From Saksenaea vasiformis B4078 (lineage: Eukaryota; Mucoromycota; Mucoromycetes; Mucorales; Saksenaeaceae): a stretch of DNA of 43,063 nucleotides. The DNA lies in contig JNDT01000836.1 in NCBI GenBank assembly GCA_000697055.1, positions 1 to 43,063 of the forward strand, in the 5' to 3' direction. Position 1 is the first letter of the stretch. The number at the start of each line of letters is the position of its first letter. Positions 1 through 11,586 of the stretch are shown piece after piece. A program made the position numbers and the translations under genes. The notes under the pieces were generated by a model. That model worked only from the letters and a program-made list of their open reading frames with translations, was not told the DNA's origin and made no database searches.

Positions 1-205
1 TGAATTATTTTTTATGCTGCCCGAATAAATTTTGCGTCCACTGGAGAGACCAAGTTCATGTAAGTTGATTAATCCTCAGACGAAACATTGATGTACTAAT
101 GGCCGCATATTCGATCCTTCTTTAGCGCAAACTTGTCTCTTCAGAGGCGCAAGATTTATTTAGGGTAGCGTAAAAGATAATTCAATAAACAGTATTTATG
201 CTTGT
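1..205. repeat. MITE-like element, copy A (left edge cut by window)
   Basis: Bases 1-48 and 137-184 are inverted copies of each other at roughly 80 percent identity (reverse complement of 137-184 starts TGAATTATCTTTTACGCTAC, against TGAATTATTTTTTATGCTGC at base 1). The interior of about 90 bp has no reading frame. The same arms and the interior motif TTCTTTAGCGCAAACT recur in copies near 14.4 kb and 39.2 kb, with a half copy near 34.0 kb, so this is a dispersed family. No transposase is inside, which fits a non-autonomous DNA transposon. The outer end may lie outside the window. Confidence 0.7.
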
Positions 206-334
206 CAAACGGAAGGTTGAGGAAGATTTTGAAGTGATTTTTCCAGAGCCTTCGAATGTTAACTCCGTCTTTGCCCTTCTTTTTCTCCTCATATATATAA
301 GATACGTTAGACGTTGTCGGCTTACTTTCCCACA

Positions 335-1073
335 ATGGAGGTGGCATCGAGTTTCAACGTTCTGGTTAGCGACACACGTAAACGTCCTCATTCTCCGACA
401 GAATACGATCATTCCTCTTTATTTCAACCTGCACGGAAGAAACATCTCTCAAACAGTGACAATGATCAACATAAAACCATAGCGATCGCAGCATGGCAAG
501 CACATACAGGTCAGAACGAAGACTAACGTTTGATGTCTTTTATTCACATGTACCTTACCAATAGAATGCGTCCAGACTCCGGAGGGATTCAGCGCTGCTG
601 CCTACGAAGAACCCATGACAGTCGATCAGACGACACCACTTTATGCGACATCGCGAGTCCCGAAGAGTACTTGCGTTCGTATAGATAATATTGATGATTA
701 TCTAGCAGAAGGCGAATCTTCAGACGAGGACGAAGATGCAGGTCATCTTTGGACTACTGGAGAATCTACATTTGTCGAAGCTCATATTGGCGGTTCGTCC
801 CTGCCAATGGAACGACGTGCAGGCGAAAAAAAATTGCGGATCCCTGAATTCGTACTCCGTGCTAATGCAAAAGACAGTCCGTCTGAATGCCTTGATGTGG
901 TTCCTTACAAACCGCCGATCCTGTCAATAAAGGTAATTAATTCAAGTCCTCTGATCTATCACTAAGACTAGGAGTAGGCGACGGATGAATCTGAAAAAGC
1001 TACCCCTAGCTGTGGAATGGAGTTAGACAACCAGGCAGACGCTTCCGATGTCACTGCTATGGAAATCGACTAA
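335..1073 (+). CDS. small acidic hypothetical protein, 3 exons
   Basis: Exons 335-509, 565-932 and 978-1073 join in frame to 212 residues. The introns are 55 nt and 45 nt with GT-AG ends. The start is the first ATG after a TATATATA stretch at about 292. The protein has a basic patch near the N-terminus (TRKRPHSPTEY, then QPARKKH) that could be a nuclear localisation signal, an acidic run in the middle (EGESSDEDEDAG), and a short acidic end (AMEID). No catalytic domain or membrane segment is visible. I do not recognise the family. The spliced frame and the composition support a real gene; the function is unknown. Confidence 0.6.
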
Positions 1074-2021
1074 GCACCTCATTATCTCTATATGCACATA
1101 AACAAAAACCCTTGTACATATAAACATGGCATGAAGCAATCCACTATTTTTACTGAAATATAGTTTAAGTTCTTCCAAATAAATTTGGCGTTCAGAAACA
1201 ACACAAGTGTATGTACTATTATCAAATTACGACAGAAGATACGCATTGATTTTTCATTTATTTACACTTCTCTTTACCAATCCCACTCTAATTCCAACAC
1301 TAGTGTAAGATCGTGCATCAGTGGACGATCTAGCACTTAATAAATTGGATGCGACAATGTCATACATGCTACAGAGCTGTATCGATAGTTAAACCGCGTA
1401 CCACATCTCATCACGCTGCCACGACTGTGCTTCTATTTGGCTTACATCCACTTCAATATCGGAGAGCTCGCTAACGACTCCCGTCAGGAAACAACGCTGC
1501 AAAGGTCTCTAGAATGTAAAACTTATCAGGGTTATGGCTCGCCCGCTATTCAGCAGACCTTGGATGTGGGTTGTAGGATGCGCAAAGGTGCAGAAAATGT
1601 CATGCAAAGATTGAGCTGGCATGAACGAAGGTCATGGGGTTTGGTCAGTGCAGACCTTATTTGAACCAAAATAAGTTAATATCCAAAAATCCATCATTAT
1701 AGGAAATGAACATTGTGGCCTACGCGTTACTTCACTGGATGCCTCGCATCTTTGGGCCTAGGAACAGCAACGACAAACAAATCAAAGATCGATTTGATAA
1801 CTCCGCTGTCTATGCAGCAGTACTTCATATTCCAACCAATCAAATTCGGGGTCTGGCTATTCATGCTGATACTACGACGTCTATCGTTGACACTCTTTCA
1901 CTTTTGTGGAAGTATCTCAATAAATTGTTTTGTATTGCGTTACATATACGCTCCAGATATATCATTGTTGATAGAAGGTTAATATAAAAAAGCAATATTC
2001 GAAGTGGCTGAAGAGCCAGCA
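1074..2021. other. intergenic, no gene recognised
   Basis: There are short open frames on both strands (for example 1437-1664 and 1706-1987, +) but none shows a motif, intron structure or coding-like composition. The second half is presumably the promoter and 5-prime leader of the mannosyltransferase. Confidence 0.4.
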
Positions 2022-3627
2022 ATGGACCAAGAAGAAATGCATACCTCAGTGATAAAAAAAAGGCAATTAGTTCTTTCCTGCATTTCATTTTTCTTTTCAA
2101 CCGATATGTTTTACCTGGAAGGAGACCAAACGTATTCCCCCACATCACTCCTTAAAAATAAACCACTACCCCGCCGAGTTCTATCACGCCATTGCTCCAA
2201 GATATGTCTAATCGGTTGTATAATTCTCCTTGCCTTTGTCTACGGTTGCAGTGTGCTGTGGTCTTCCTCATCACAAAGCTGGACAATCGACCCTCGTGAT
2301 ATGGATTTGATCCAGTCACTTTATAAGACAAGCAAGGCTAGCGATGATCAATCACACGCTGTATCGGCTTCCTCAGTGCTTGCGGAGCACCGACAAGCTA
2401 AGCATCTTGGTCCAACCTTTGTACATGACCGAGATATTCCCCTTGATATTTGGAAACAATTACCCACGCGCGGTGCGTTGTACATGCTGGTCCGCAACGA
2501 GAACCTACAGGAAGCGCGAGCTGCAATGAAAAGTATAGAAGCTCGATTTAATCACAGATTTCATTATCCCTGGATACTCCTAAACAACCAGTACTTCTCC
2601 TCAGACTTTCGTCGCTACATCTCCAAAATTACACAGTCGCCCATTTACTATGGCAAAGTGGACTTGGAAGCATGGGACTATCCGAGCTGGATAGATGTGC
2701 CGCTGGCGGAGTTAAAGATGTTAGAAATGGAAGTGGATGATGTATACAGAGGAGGAAGTTTGTCTTATCATCAGATGCTAAGGTATCAATCAGGCTTGTT
2801 CTACTGGCATCCCCTTTTCAAGGACGTTGACTACATGTGGCGAGTGGAACCTGGAGCCCACTATCCATGCGACATGGACTTTGATCCGTTCCACTTCATG
2901 AAAGAAAATAACAAGACACTTGGTAAATCTGGATCTTCTACTTATACATATTTTTAACAGGAACTTAGGGTTCACTTTAACCATGCGAGAGGCACCTAAC
3001 ACAATACGTACCCTGTGGGATGCAACGCGTGGCTTTATGGACAATCATCGTGATGACGTACTTCCGTCTAACAAAACTATCCTACCGTGGATTATCGATT
3101 CCGATAACCAATACAATATGTGTCATCTGTGGAGTAATTTCGAGATTGTGGATATGGAGTTTCTAAGATCTCCTGCTTATAATGCATATTTTGAGCATCT
3201 GGATTGGACCGGCGGCTTTTTCTACGAGAGGTAAGGATGTATAAAAGGGTTGGAGGAGTTGTACGATCTTAATTGTGTAGGTGGGGAGATGCTCCGGTTC
3301 GTACAATGGCGGCGGCGATGTTCCTTCGACGCGATCAGGTCCACTTTTTCAATCAAATCGGGTATACGCATTCCGTCGCTACCCATTGTCCATTCGATCA
3401 TAAATATATTCAGCAATGTAGCTGCGCATTGGAAGACAATTATGGCAATAGTTTTTGCTTTTTAAGCACATGTAGAAAGAATCATACTAACTTTAATAGT
3501 AGATTTCCACGATGACAGCTGCACGATCAGTTTGCTACGCTATCTCGATGAGGATACACTTGATCGCATGATGAAGTTTGCAAAATCGGAATTACCAGAC
3601 GAAGACTATCGAAAACTACAAGTTTGA
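2022..3627 (+). CDS. alpha-1,2-mannosyltransferase, KRE2/KTR family (GT15)
   Basis: GT15 Golgi enzyme that adds alpha-1,2-mannose from GDP-mannose to N- or O-linked glycans. Exons 2022-2922, 2969-3230, 3281-3444 and 3503-3627 give 483 residues. One membrane segment lies about 60-80 residues in (KICLIGCIILLAFVYGC), so it is a type II membrane protein with a luminal catalytic domain. Family motifs in order: RGALYMLVRNENL, SYHQMLRYQSGLFYWHPLF, YMWRVEPGAHYPCDMDFDPF (donor and metal site region), NKTLGFTLTMRE, HLWSNFEIVDMEFLRSPAY, FYERWGDAPVRT, and the C-terminal Cys pair CSC..NYDFHDDSC. The last intron appears to use a GC donor. A second in-frame ATG at 2106 could be the true start, because the sequence between the two ATGs is pyrimidine-rich like a leader. 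Which KTR paralogue it is cannot be told. Confidence 0.93.
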
Positions 3628-4371
3628 TTCTAATAGGAAGATAGAAAGATAATTAACGATAAGCAAGTGCTTTTACTTTTCAACTGTATATCTAAGTTCG
3701 TTCTCACACATTGCAGAGAATATCTCGCGTGACCGACTCTTGATCTTTGAAACCTTCTTTATTTGGTTGTATCAAGTAAATAAGTCATGGTTAAAGGATG
3801 TCCCAATAGGCTTTCAAATAAACCTTTCGATTATTTGCATTTTATTAGCATCTTGTTGTTTGGTCGGTAAAATAGGGTCTAAGAAGATGCTGTCAATGTT
3901 TCATAGTTATACATTCTTTGAAAATAGCCGTACGATTGCCGGTGCTGCTCGTTCAATTTCTAATTTCTAGTACACTACTTGATAGCACGTATTGTGACTT
4001 TAGAAAAAGAAAAATGATATATAGCAACGCAAAGCTGTTGCTGTTCCAGGGATGAAAATGGAGAAACAATGAGTATTTGTTACGCATGTTTCTTCTTGAC
4101 TTTGACCAACTAATGAAGCGTCAGATGTATGGCAGCAGTTATTGCAGATATGCCATTCTTTTTTTTTTCTCTGGATATGGCTTCCACATGATGTATGCCT
4201 CATGCAAGACGTTCTAATAAGCTGTGGTGGAAGTTTCACTGATAATGTTAGAGTGGGAAATTTGCTAGACTGATACCGGCGCATTATTTCCAAAGTCTAA
4301 CAAACACTGAACATTTTATTTTTAAACACCAGAAAATAGGTTTTGTCTATTTCTTTGCAACAGACACGCCT
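3628..4371. other. intergenic, no gene recognised
   Basis: It contains the 3-prime region of the mannosyltransferase and the presumed promoter of the LRR gene. Short open frames (3740-3970 +, 4000-4293 -) show no motif. Confidence 0.4.
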
Positions 4372-6806
4372 ATGGGAGACGTTAAAGTAGTCGCCACATT
4401 GTACGACGTATTATGGAGACTAGATATGACAGACGTTAAGACCTTGTACGTGAATTAGATTATTTTTTGCGTTAGCATATTAACAGAATCCACAATTCAT
4501 ATGCAAACCAACAAGACCTCCACGCCTGGTTTACCGAGCTTCACTTTTTGGTATCCACAGATCTGAACCTGTCGAGCAGCTCCTGCTCCGTCGAAACGAT
4601 ATCACCTCGTTGAAGAAATATGTCAAGACCATCGCGAGAATGAGACACCAATTGCGTGAACTTTCCTTGCGCGATAATCTTCTCAATCAGTTTCCAAAAG
4701 AGATACTTGTACTTAAACATCTAACTTCGCTATCTCTTGCCAATAACTGTATCGATCAAATTTCTTCCAACACATTATCACAGCTACAGAGTTTGCGGTG
4801 GTTGTCACTGGCACAAAACAAACTGCAGGAATTGCCTCACGATATGGTTCAGTGCAGCGAGCTTCGAGGTATCAATCTGGATAGTAATCACCTAAAAAGC
4901 AAGTACAGTAAACAGGCATAAGGAAATAGTAACGTTCTTTTAGGCGTTCCCAAGATACTGTACCGCTTTAACAAGTTGGAGACGTTGACCTTAATGAACA
5001 ACGCGATTCGATGGCTGGACAACGATCCTTTCCCATCCAGCCTTTTTACGTTGAATCTTGCTCACAATACATTGACAGAATTTCCATCCACACTTGTACG
5101 TTATCCACCGCCTTCATTGATGTACTTGAACCTCTCCGGAAACATCTTGGGTAGCCTTCCTGCCGAATTTTTAAGCACAGGTTACGAAAAACTGACAAGC
5201 TTGGATTTACACACGTGCGGCTTGGAGACAATACCAGCATCCTTTTTTAACGCCCTCGCCACTCGCTGCCAGAAGCTAAAACGCCTTAACCTAGCAATCA
5301 ATGCATTGACAGAGCTCCCGTCCGAAATTGGTGAATTACAGAGCGTACAGTGGCTCAACTTAAACGACAACCGCTTAAGAACATTACCTGCAACATTCTC
5401 GAAGTTAACGAATCTGGTAAAATTGGGCGTGGTAGAGAATAATCTCCAGAAACTACCGCCCTACATGTTTTGCCACCTCCGTAAGGTGGACAAGGTGGAT
5501 CTTCGATGTAACAAGTTACAGTACCTGCCACCGTCCATTCTTTCGCTGGCATCTTCGCAGGAAGTTGATAGGGCAGATGATTTGGCTATTGCGAGAAGCG
5601 TTTTTCCGGCATACTTCCCTTCATGTCGTGATGACCCTGGATGCTTTGATTGCGGCGGATCTCTACATACTCTTATGCTATGCAACAACAAACACTTGGA
5701 ATACACGGATGGTATCTATTGCGAAGTGAAGATAGGCGAGAAATGCATGGATATCCAGGTCATCGACATCAATAGGCTTTTCTGGCGCATGGAAACGTCA
5801 TACATACAAAGAAAGCTCTTGCTGAGACAGACACTCTATCAGTCACAGAGAGGCACTAGTAAAAGAAGTAGCGCGAGTCTACAGCGAATAGCATGTGATG
5901 TGCTCATTCAGATACCGTCTTTGAGAGAGCTTGCGGCGCGAGATTTTTTAAACAAAAAATTCATAACATGGACGTCGGGATCTGCACGGAACCGCATAGG
6001 TGAATGGTGCGATTGTCAACAATTGAACTCACACTGTGATCTCCGGCAACAATTCTTGGACGATATCATCCCAGAGACGATGCCGATTCTTCTTCGAGAG
6101 GATATTTACAAAGGAGCGCAACAATGTGCCGCTTGTGGATATTGGTACACTTACTCCCCTGTCAAGGTCGGCTATCTCTCCCGGATTTGTGAGAATCGAA
6201 CAGTAGTCCCTATCCGAGCAACGGTGTGCTCAACTGACTGTGCGCTTCATTCTATGCTGCGAATAAGCGTCGCAAGACAGCGATGCCAAGCAAGTCATGC
6301 TGATGATGCAGCAGCAGCGACGCCCCCTGGGACTGTGTTCAATGAACAGATAGCAGAAGAGACCACGGTGGCAAGTCAAAACGACGACGTTTCTGCAAGC
6401 GTTATGCTTCCAGAACGCTCTACGCAAAATTCTCCACGTCGGGGAGGTAAACCTCTTTTTCTTTCTTTCTTTCCAGAGTTGCGGTTACTCATGGTTACTT
6501 GTACTAGCTTCGAAGCCACGTCTCTGGATGCTTGCATTCCGACGCCGTTTGAGTGCATTACGTGTGAAGTTGACTCCGAATAGATACTGCCGGCAGCGAA
6601 GGCAAACAACATCTTCAAGTCCCTCCTCGTCCATGCTGGTCATGCGACCTTCTAGCAATCAAACATTGCATAGGGCTGCAAATATTCTGCATAGAGGATC
6701 ACCATCCGACATACGCCACTATCAAGTCTTACAGCCGTCAGAGTACGCCGTTCCTTTAGCCTACAATCATCTTCCAAATAGTGCTCTACGCTTGCAGCGT
6801 TTCTAG
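4372..6806 (+). CDS. leucine-rich-repeat protein with C-terminal Cys-rich region
   Basis: The first exon is probably 4372-4449 (starts MGDVKVVATLYDV), then 4487-4898 and 4944 onward. LRR repeats of about 23 residues run from near residue 50 to about 260, for example LRELSLRDNLLNQFPKEIL, LRWLSLAQNKLQELPHDM and LNLNDNRLRTLPATFSKL. A Cys-rich segment follows (PGCFDCGG, then CAACGYWYTYSPVKVGY and CSTDCALH), possibly metal-binding. I know of uncharacterised fungal LRR proteins of this layout but cannot assign a function. The second intron (4899-4943) appears to have a GC donor. The 3-prime end is uncertain: the main frame stops at 6583, but the next frame (6477-6806) is basic and protein-like and follows a strong polypyrimidine-CAG acceptor at 6476. 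I favour splicing into it, with a possible donor at 6371 (GCAAGT). Confidence 0.8.
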
Positions 6807-8745
6807 TTTGATTATGAAATAGTTAGCTTTAGTGACATCCACTAAGAAGAATCACTAGCCTCTTGCTTGATATAAATTCGTGAATCTCGCCAGCGGCTAT
6901 CGCTGTTCCATTGAGTGAACCGTCCTCCTTTGTTCTACTGCTTACGCTAGTTATCCGTTATGGTCGGCTTTATGTACCGTAGCGGCTTACCACAGAGACG
7001 TTGACCGTTCTGCGATTCTTACAGCGAATTTCTTGCAGTGACCTTTAACAAGCTCATCTCAAAAACAAGTAGGCTATCGACTTCCTTGTGTGGCCTCGTA
7101 TGCACCATAGATTGGATTGCCATATCCCGACTATATTTCATAGGTTTGATCAAGGTTTTGCTCAGCACAGTACTGGTGCATGGTGGGCGTTACGATTGCT
7201 CTATTTTATAGTATTACGAGAAAGCTGGAAGCGTGCACCTAAATGACAAGTACACTTTGTTTACAATATGATGTACGTATGTCAGTGAGGTGGTAAATCC
7301 TATTTCAGGAAAATAGTTTGCAAAAGAATATAGATTTCGGGAATGCTTATGTCCACGTGCGGAGATCTTTTGGCACGAAAGATCAAGTATTTCAGCACCA
7401 CCGTGTTATCTGGATCAGTCAATTCTATTGGCGAAGCGTGTATCTTCTTACGCATTGGGGATGGAAAAACTACAGCGGCAATTTCTGCTTCCTCTCTCAT
7501 TTTCCAAGGCCATGGCGTTGCTTGAGGGTTTACTCGTTTATATATTACCCGCAGAGTTTTTAACATTTCAGCACATTACATGTATTAATGTATGTAAAAA
7601 TGCTTGAAATTGTGTGAACAAGACAAAGGATGAGGCAGGATAGAAAAAGCCGTAGGATATCTAAGATTTCCCAAATTGGAGGATTTTGCAGTCGTGATAT
7701 ACATGATCTGCAACGGTTCCTGATGATTATAGTGGTACGGCGCTTCAAAACTGACGTTTAAGGTCATTTCCAGTACAAAAAGTAGTGTAATTAAAGTTCT
7801 GCACTGATTTATATATATACTTGCTAAATCCATATATCATAGTCGGTAGCAACAGAGAGAACTTTGAAAGAAAGTTAGAAAGTTAAATGTACTAAACCTC
7901 AGATAGTTCAACCTTTATCATGCGCTCTTCCCTAGGCTAAAACTATACAATCGACGTTGAGTCGCCCTTGTTCATTTTCAATCCTCAGCCGATTCTCCCC
8001 GACAGTTGAAGCTATCGGGGGCGACCAACATATTCTGTTTTTACACTGCCGAAGCTACTTCTTTCATAGTTGCTTGCGTTGATAAGCCTTACATCACATT
8101 TGTCTCAGGATACTCGTCAGTATCATGAAGTGTTAACTATCCTCTGTAGCGCATACCATCACATCTTGCCTTACCACTTGGAGCTACTCGCTCTATCTCA
8201 TAATCAATTTCGTTATAGCCAATTGTCTTTTATGTCCTTTTCCTGCCCACTCGAACGGTCCGTGAGGATTCAGTCGGCTCGCCTTTATATAGTAAAGCCA
8301 GACTCTCGTCTTCGTATAGTCTTTCCACCAGCATTCGTCCTAGTTCCATTCAGCCTCTCAGACATGGCGACCTCCTTACAATTTTCGCCATACCGCTGGT
8401 TCTAACGGACTTACCTTTCACCTTTCTCTACTCATAGCCGATTTTCCTTCCACCCAGATACACCAGAATTGAAAACATTTCACATTGAACCTTTGTAAAT
8501 AGCTAGCTGCTATACAGTCGAAATTCAGGCCGTGTCTGCGGCACAGTAAAATCATGAGGTGTTGATAAAGGAAAAGTGCTTCGTTGCACGTGAGTGATAC
8601 CATTCCATTCCAATCCCCGCTTGAAGCGAGCAGAGGTTGTTAAAAAAAAAGACACGCAACAGAAAAGATAGAAGTTTCCTTCTTATCCTTTCATTCCTTT
8701 TCTTCATCTTTTTCCTTTCAGAGCCGAAAAAGCTAAACACATACG
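6807..8745. other. long intergenic region upstream of the hexokinase-like gene
   Basis: No gene is recognised in these 1.9 kb. An inverted repeat CCCCGA...TCGGGG lies at 7997-8020. From about 8640 the DNA is strongly pyrimidine-rich with a CTTTCAG at 8715-8721, which could be a leader intron acceptor for the gene starting at 8746. An open frame at 8070-8405 (+) shows no motif. Confidence 0.4.
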
Positions 8746-10414
8746 ATGCCAGACCGGGAGTCAGGTAGCAGGAGCACTGGAAGAAACAGACGTCCGATGG
8801 CTCGCCCAACCCATCTCATGCACGGTTCACCTCAACAACAATCAGTCCTCGAAGAAATTCAGGAATTATTTCATGTGTCTGATGACCAGCTGGAAGCTAT
8901 TGTCCGAGGATTCGGTGAAGAAATGAAAGAGGGTCTCGCGGCTGAACACCCTCAGAATTCGTCTCCTAAACTTGATCTGAAGATGATTCCGTCTTACGTT
9001 ACTGGTAAGAGACGGCTTTCCGTAGTAGGAATTAACAATGAGATAGGTTATCCCACTGGTTACGAAAAAGGCACCTATTTAGCGTTGGAGATCAGTGGAG
9101 TGGATATTTATGTATGTCAAGTAACACTGAAAGGCGAGGGTGGGAAATTAGCTATCAACCAATACCAGTACAAGATCCCCGACCATCTGACAGCCGGCGA
9201 TGATATTGTTATCCTTGTTGATTATGTGGCGGACTGTGTTGCGGATTTCCAGCGGCGGATTGGTGCAGGAAAACAAGTGTACTCTATGGCCATCAGCATT
9301 GGTTTTGCTGTACGTCAGACAGGCCTTGATCGCGGTAACATTGTCGCGCTTGAGCACGGTTTTGAATTTCCTAATGTCATTGGATGCGATGCCGTTGATT
9401 TATTCGACAAACGATTTCAAGCAAAAGGCCTTGGCGTTAAAATTGTTGCCATTGCGAATGGTATAATTCTGTTCCATTCAAGCTTGTGATGACTGAATAT
9501 CTTTTTTTTTTTTAGATGGCGTTTGTACGTTATTGGCTCATGCTTATCAGCACCCTTCAACTCGACTTGGCATTGTTCACAGCGCAGGAACCAATTGCGC
9601 ATTCTACGATAAAATCTCAAATATGAGCAAGTTTATGGCACAACAGCGTCAGCAAGATGAGCTGCTACCAAACACAGATATGATCATCAATACGGAATGG
9701 TGCAGTTTTTCCCGATCCTTGCCAATGACACACTTTGATAAGCTTGTTGATTCAGAATCTAACAACCACGGTATTCATATCTTTGAAAAAATGACGACGG
9801 GCATGTACATTGGTGAGATTGTGCGCCAAGTACTGGTTCATCTGGTCGACGATCGTCAAATTCTGTCTTTCGATATGAGCGATGAATGTTTACTCCGTAT
9901 TCCATACCACTTTGATACGAGCTACATGTATGTCTGTGAGGCAGATGATGATTGGGAAAACCTCGAGAAAACGCGGGTCGTGCTGGAGGAAATGTGCAAG
10001 GTTGAAGAAACCACCTTGGCGGATCGAGAGATTGTGAAGAAAGTATGTGAATTGGTGGGACATCGTGCGGCGGTGTTGCTGGGTGCTGGCACCGCAAGTG
10101 TAGTGCAGTACATGGTTGAATCAGGCATTGGCTTGGAGCAGAAGGAAGGGTTTGCAATAGGTAAATTGCAGCAAAAAGAAAAAAAAAGGTGACACTAATA
10201 TTCTGTGATATAATCAGCGATCAGCGGAGACGTCTACAAGGATTATCCGTCCTTCCATCCACGTATGTGTGAAACGCTGAAGGCACTCATTTCCGAAGAG
10301 GTGGCAACAAAGTTGTCGGTGGGAATTGTCGAACATTCACGCATTGTCGGTGCTACCATTGTCGCTATGATGGCGGAAAAGATGGATCAACAGCAGGATG
10401 TGGAAATGCTCTAA
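8746..10414 (+). CDS. hexokinase-like protein, probably catalytically inactive
   Basis: Exons 8746-9004, 9047-9460, 9516-10160 and 10218-10414 give about 504 residues, close to normal for a fungal hexokinase. The fold is clear: MIPSYVTG-YPTGYEKGTYLALE, the VTLKGEG strand, IANDGVCTLLAHAY, INTEWCSF, HIFEKMTTGMYIGEIVR, VGHRAAVLLGAGTA and AISGDVYKDYPSFHPR. Key sites are changed. The phosphate-1 loop DLGGTN reads EISGVD, the sugar-binding LGFTFSFPV stretch is shortened to IGFAV so the serine is lost, the TKGF lysine motif reads EHGF, and the last GSG motif reads HSRIVGA. The catalytic Asp (ND, split by the intron at 9461-9515) and the AGTN and NTEW motifs remain. This fits regulatory hexokinase-like proteins known in other fungi, such as the Aspergillus HxkC/HxkD type. 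The first intron (9005-9046) is a stop-free multiple of three and is easy to miss. Confidence 0.9.
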
Positions 10415-11586
10415 CGCCTATATCTACCCGTGTATCTAAAACCTATCTTGATCTATGCGCTGTTTTGTATTACCCTTCAGACCTATTCTCCCTACTCCTA
10501 CACTTTCCTTGCTTCTTTCCGATAAGGGTAAGTTTATACGGCACTGTGTTTTTTTTCCTTTTTTTTCACTTCTCATAAAAAGAGCACTGCACCTTTATTC
10601 CTTACTATTCTGTGAACAACGCGTTACGTAAATAACTATTTCATCTAATCATGACAAGGTTTTATCAGCGTGGACTGGAACTTGAAAAGTAAAATTGTGC
10701 TACTTCTCTTGAAGTTATACTCGTGTTACGCGAATTTTTTTGGGGGGATTTGAATATCAGCGCGTTGTGTGAAGAAACGTTTAAGCTGAGTAAGAGTAGA
10801 AGGTGACATCAAAAAATAATTAAACTTCCATTATCAATGCGTCAGAAACCACACAACCACATAGCTGATGGACAAGTTGACCCAGATCCATTTCGTAGCA
10901 TAATAACGCAACGCAAGCATCGCCGATGACGCTCAACGATATGCTTTTTGAACCGACGGTACTCTTAACTCTGTGATGAAGACCCCAGCTGCACTCACAC
11001 TGGGCATGGACCATGCTAAAAGTGGGTTACACTTGTGTAAAGGTGGTCACACCGAAAATGGTAGTGTTACGCAGAAGTCTCCACTTAATCAAATGAAAGA
11101 CGAGTACCCGTCATTCTTCTGGAAGCATTTAGCTCGGTTGTAGTTACGATCGTTTTCAAGGCAACATACAATTCAAGCTAACGTTTCTCAATTATTTAAA
11201 CATGAATTAGCGATTGAAAACGTGCGCTAGAGAGGATATCCATCCTATCATGTATTCGAACTGTGGCAGAACGAAATTTAAACGAGATCGCCCGCATGAG
11301 ACCACAACTGACTATCCAATGTTTTAATTTTACGAATGCTCGCCACATTCTTTTCTTGAGATATTGAATCTCTTTTCTGCCACCGTTGCTAATGCAGTAA
11401 GCAAACAATATATTGGTTTTTGATCCGATTTTTCTTTTCCGGCGTATAGTTTCCATTTCTTTGTAACCTATGTAAAAAGATCATTATAATGCCTTTTTGT
11501 CTTATTTTGATCGTGAAAAATGCAAATGGTTTTACAAAAAAAATGTGTCGTTTTGAAGGTCATTTTGTATGTATTCGATATCGAAT
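10415..11586. other. intergenic between convergent genes
   Basis: It holds the 3-prime regions of the hexokinase-like gene (+) and the G3BP-like gene (-). Open frames at 10820-11014 and 11196-11456 (both -) carry no recognisable motif. Confidence 0.4.

Noticed and set aside
1171..1215. Possible extra MITE arm (CCAAATAAATTTGGCGTTCAG)
   Set aside because: It resembles the left arm of copy A over about 20 bp only, with no interior or second arm.
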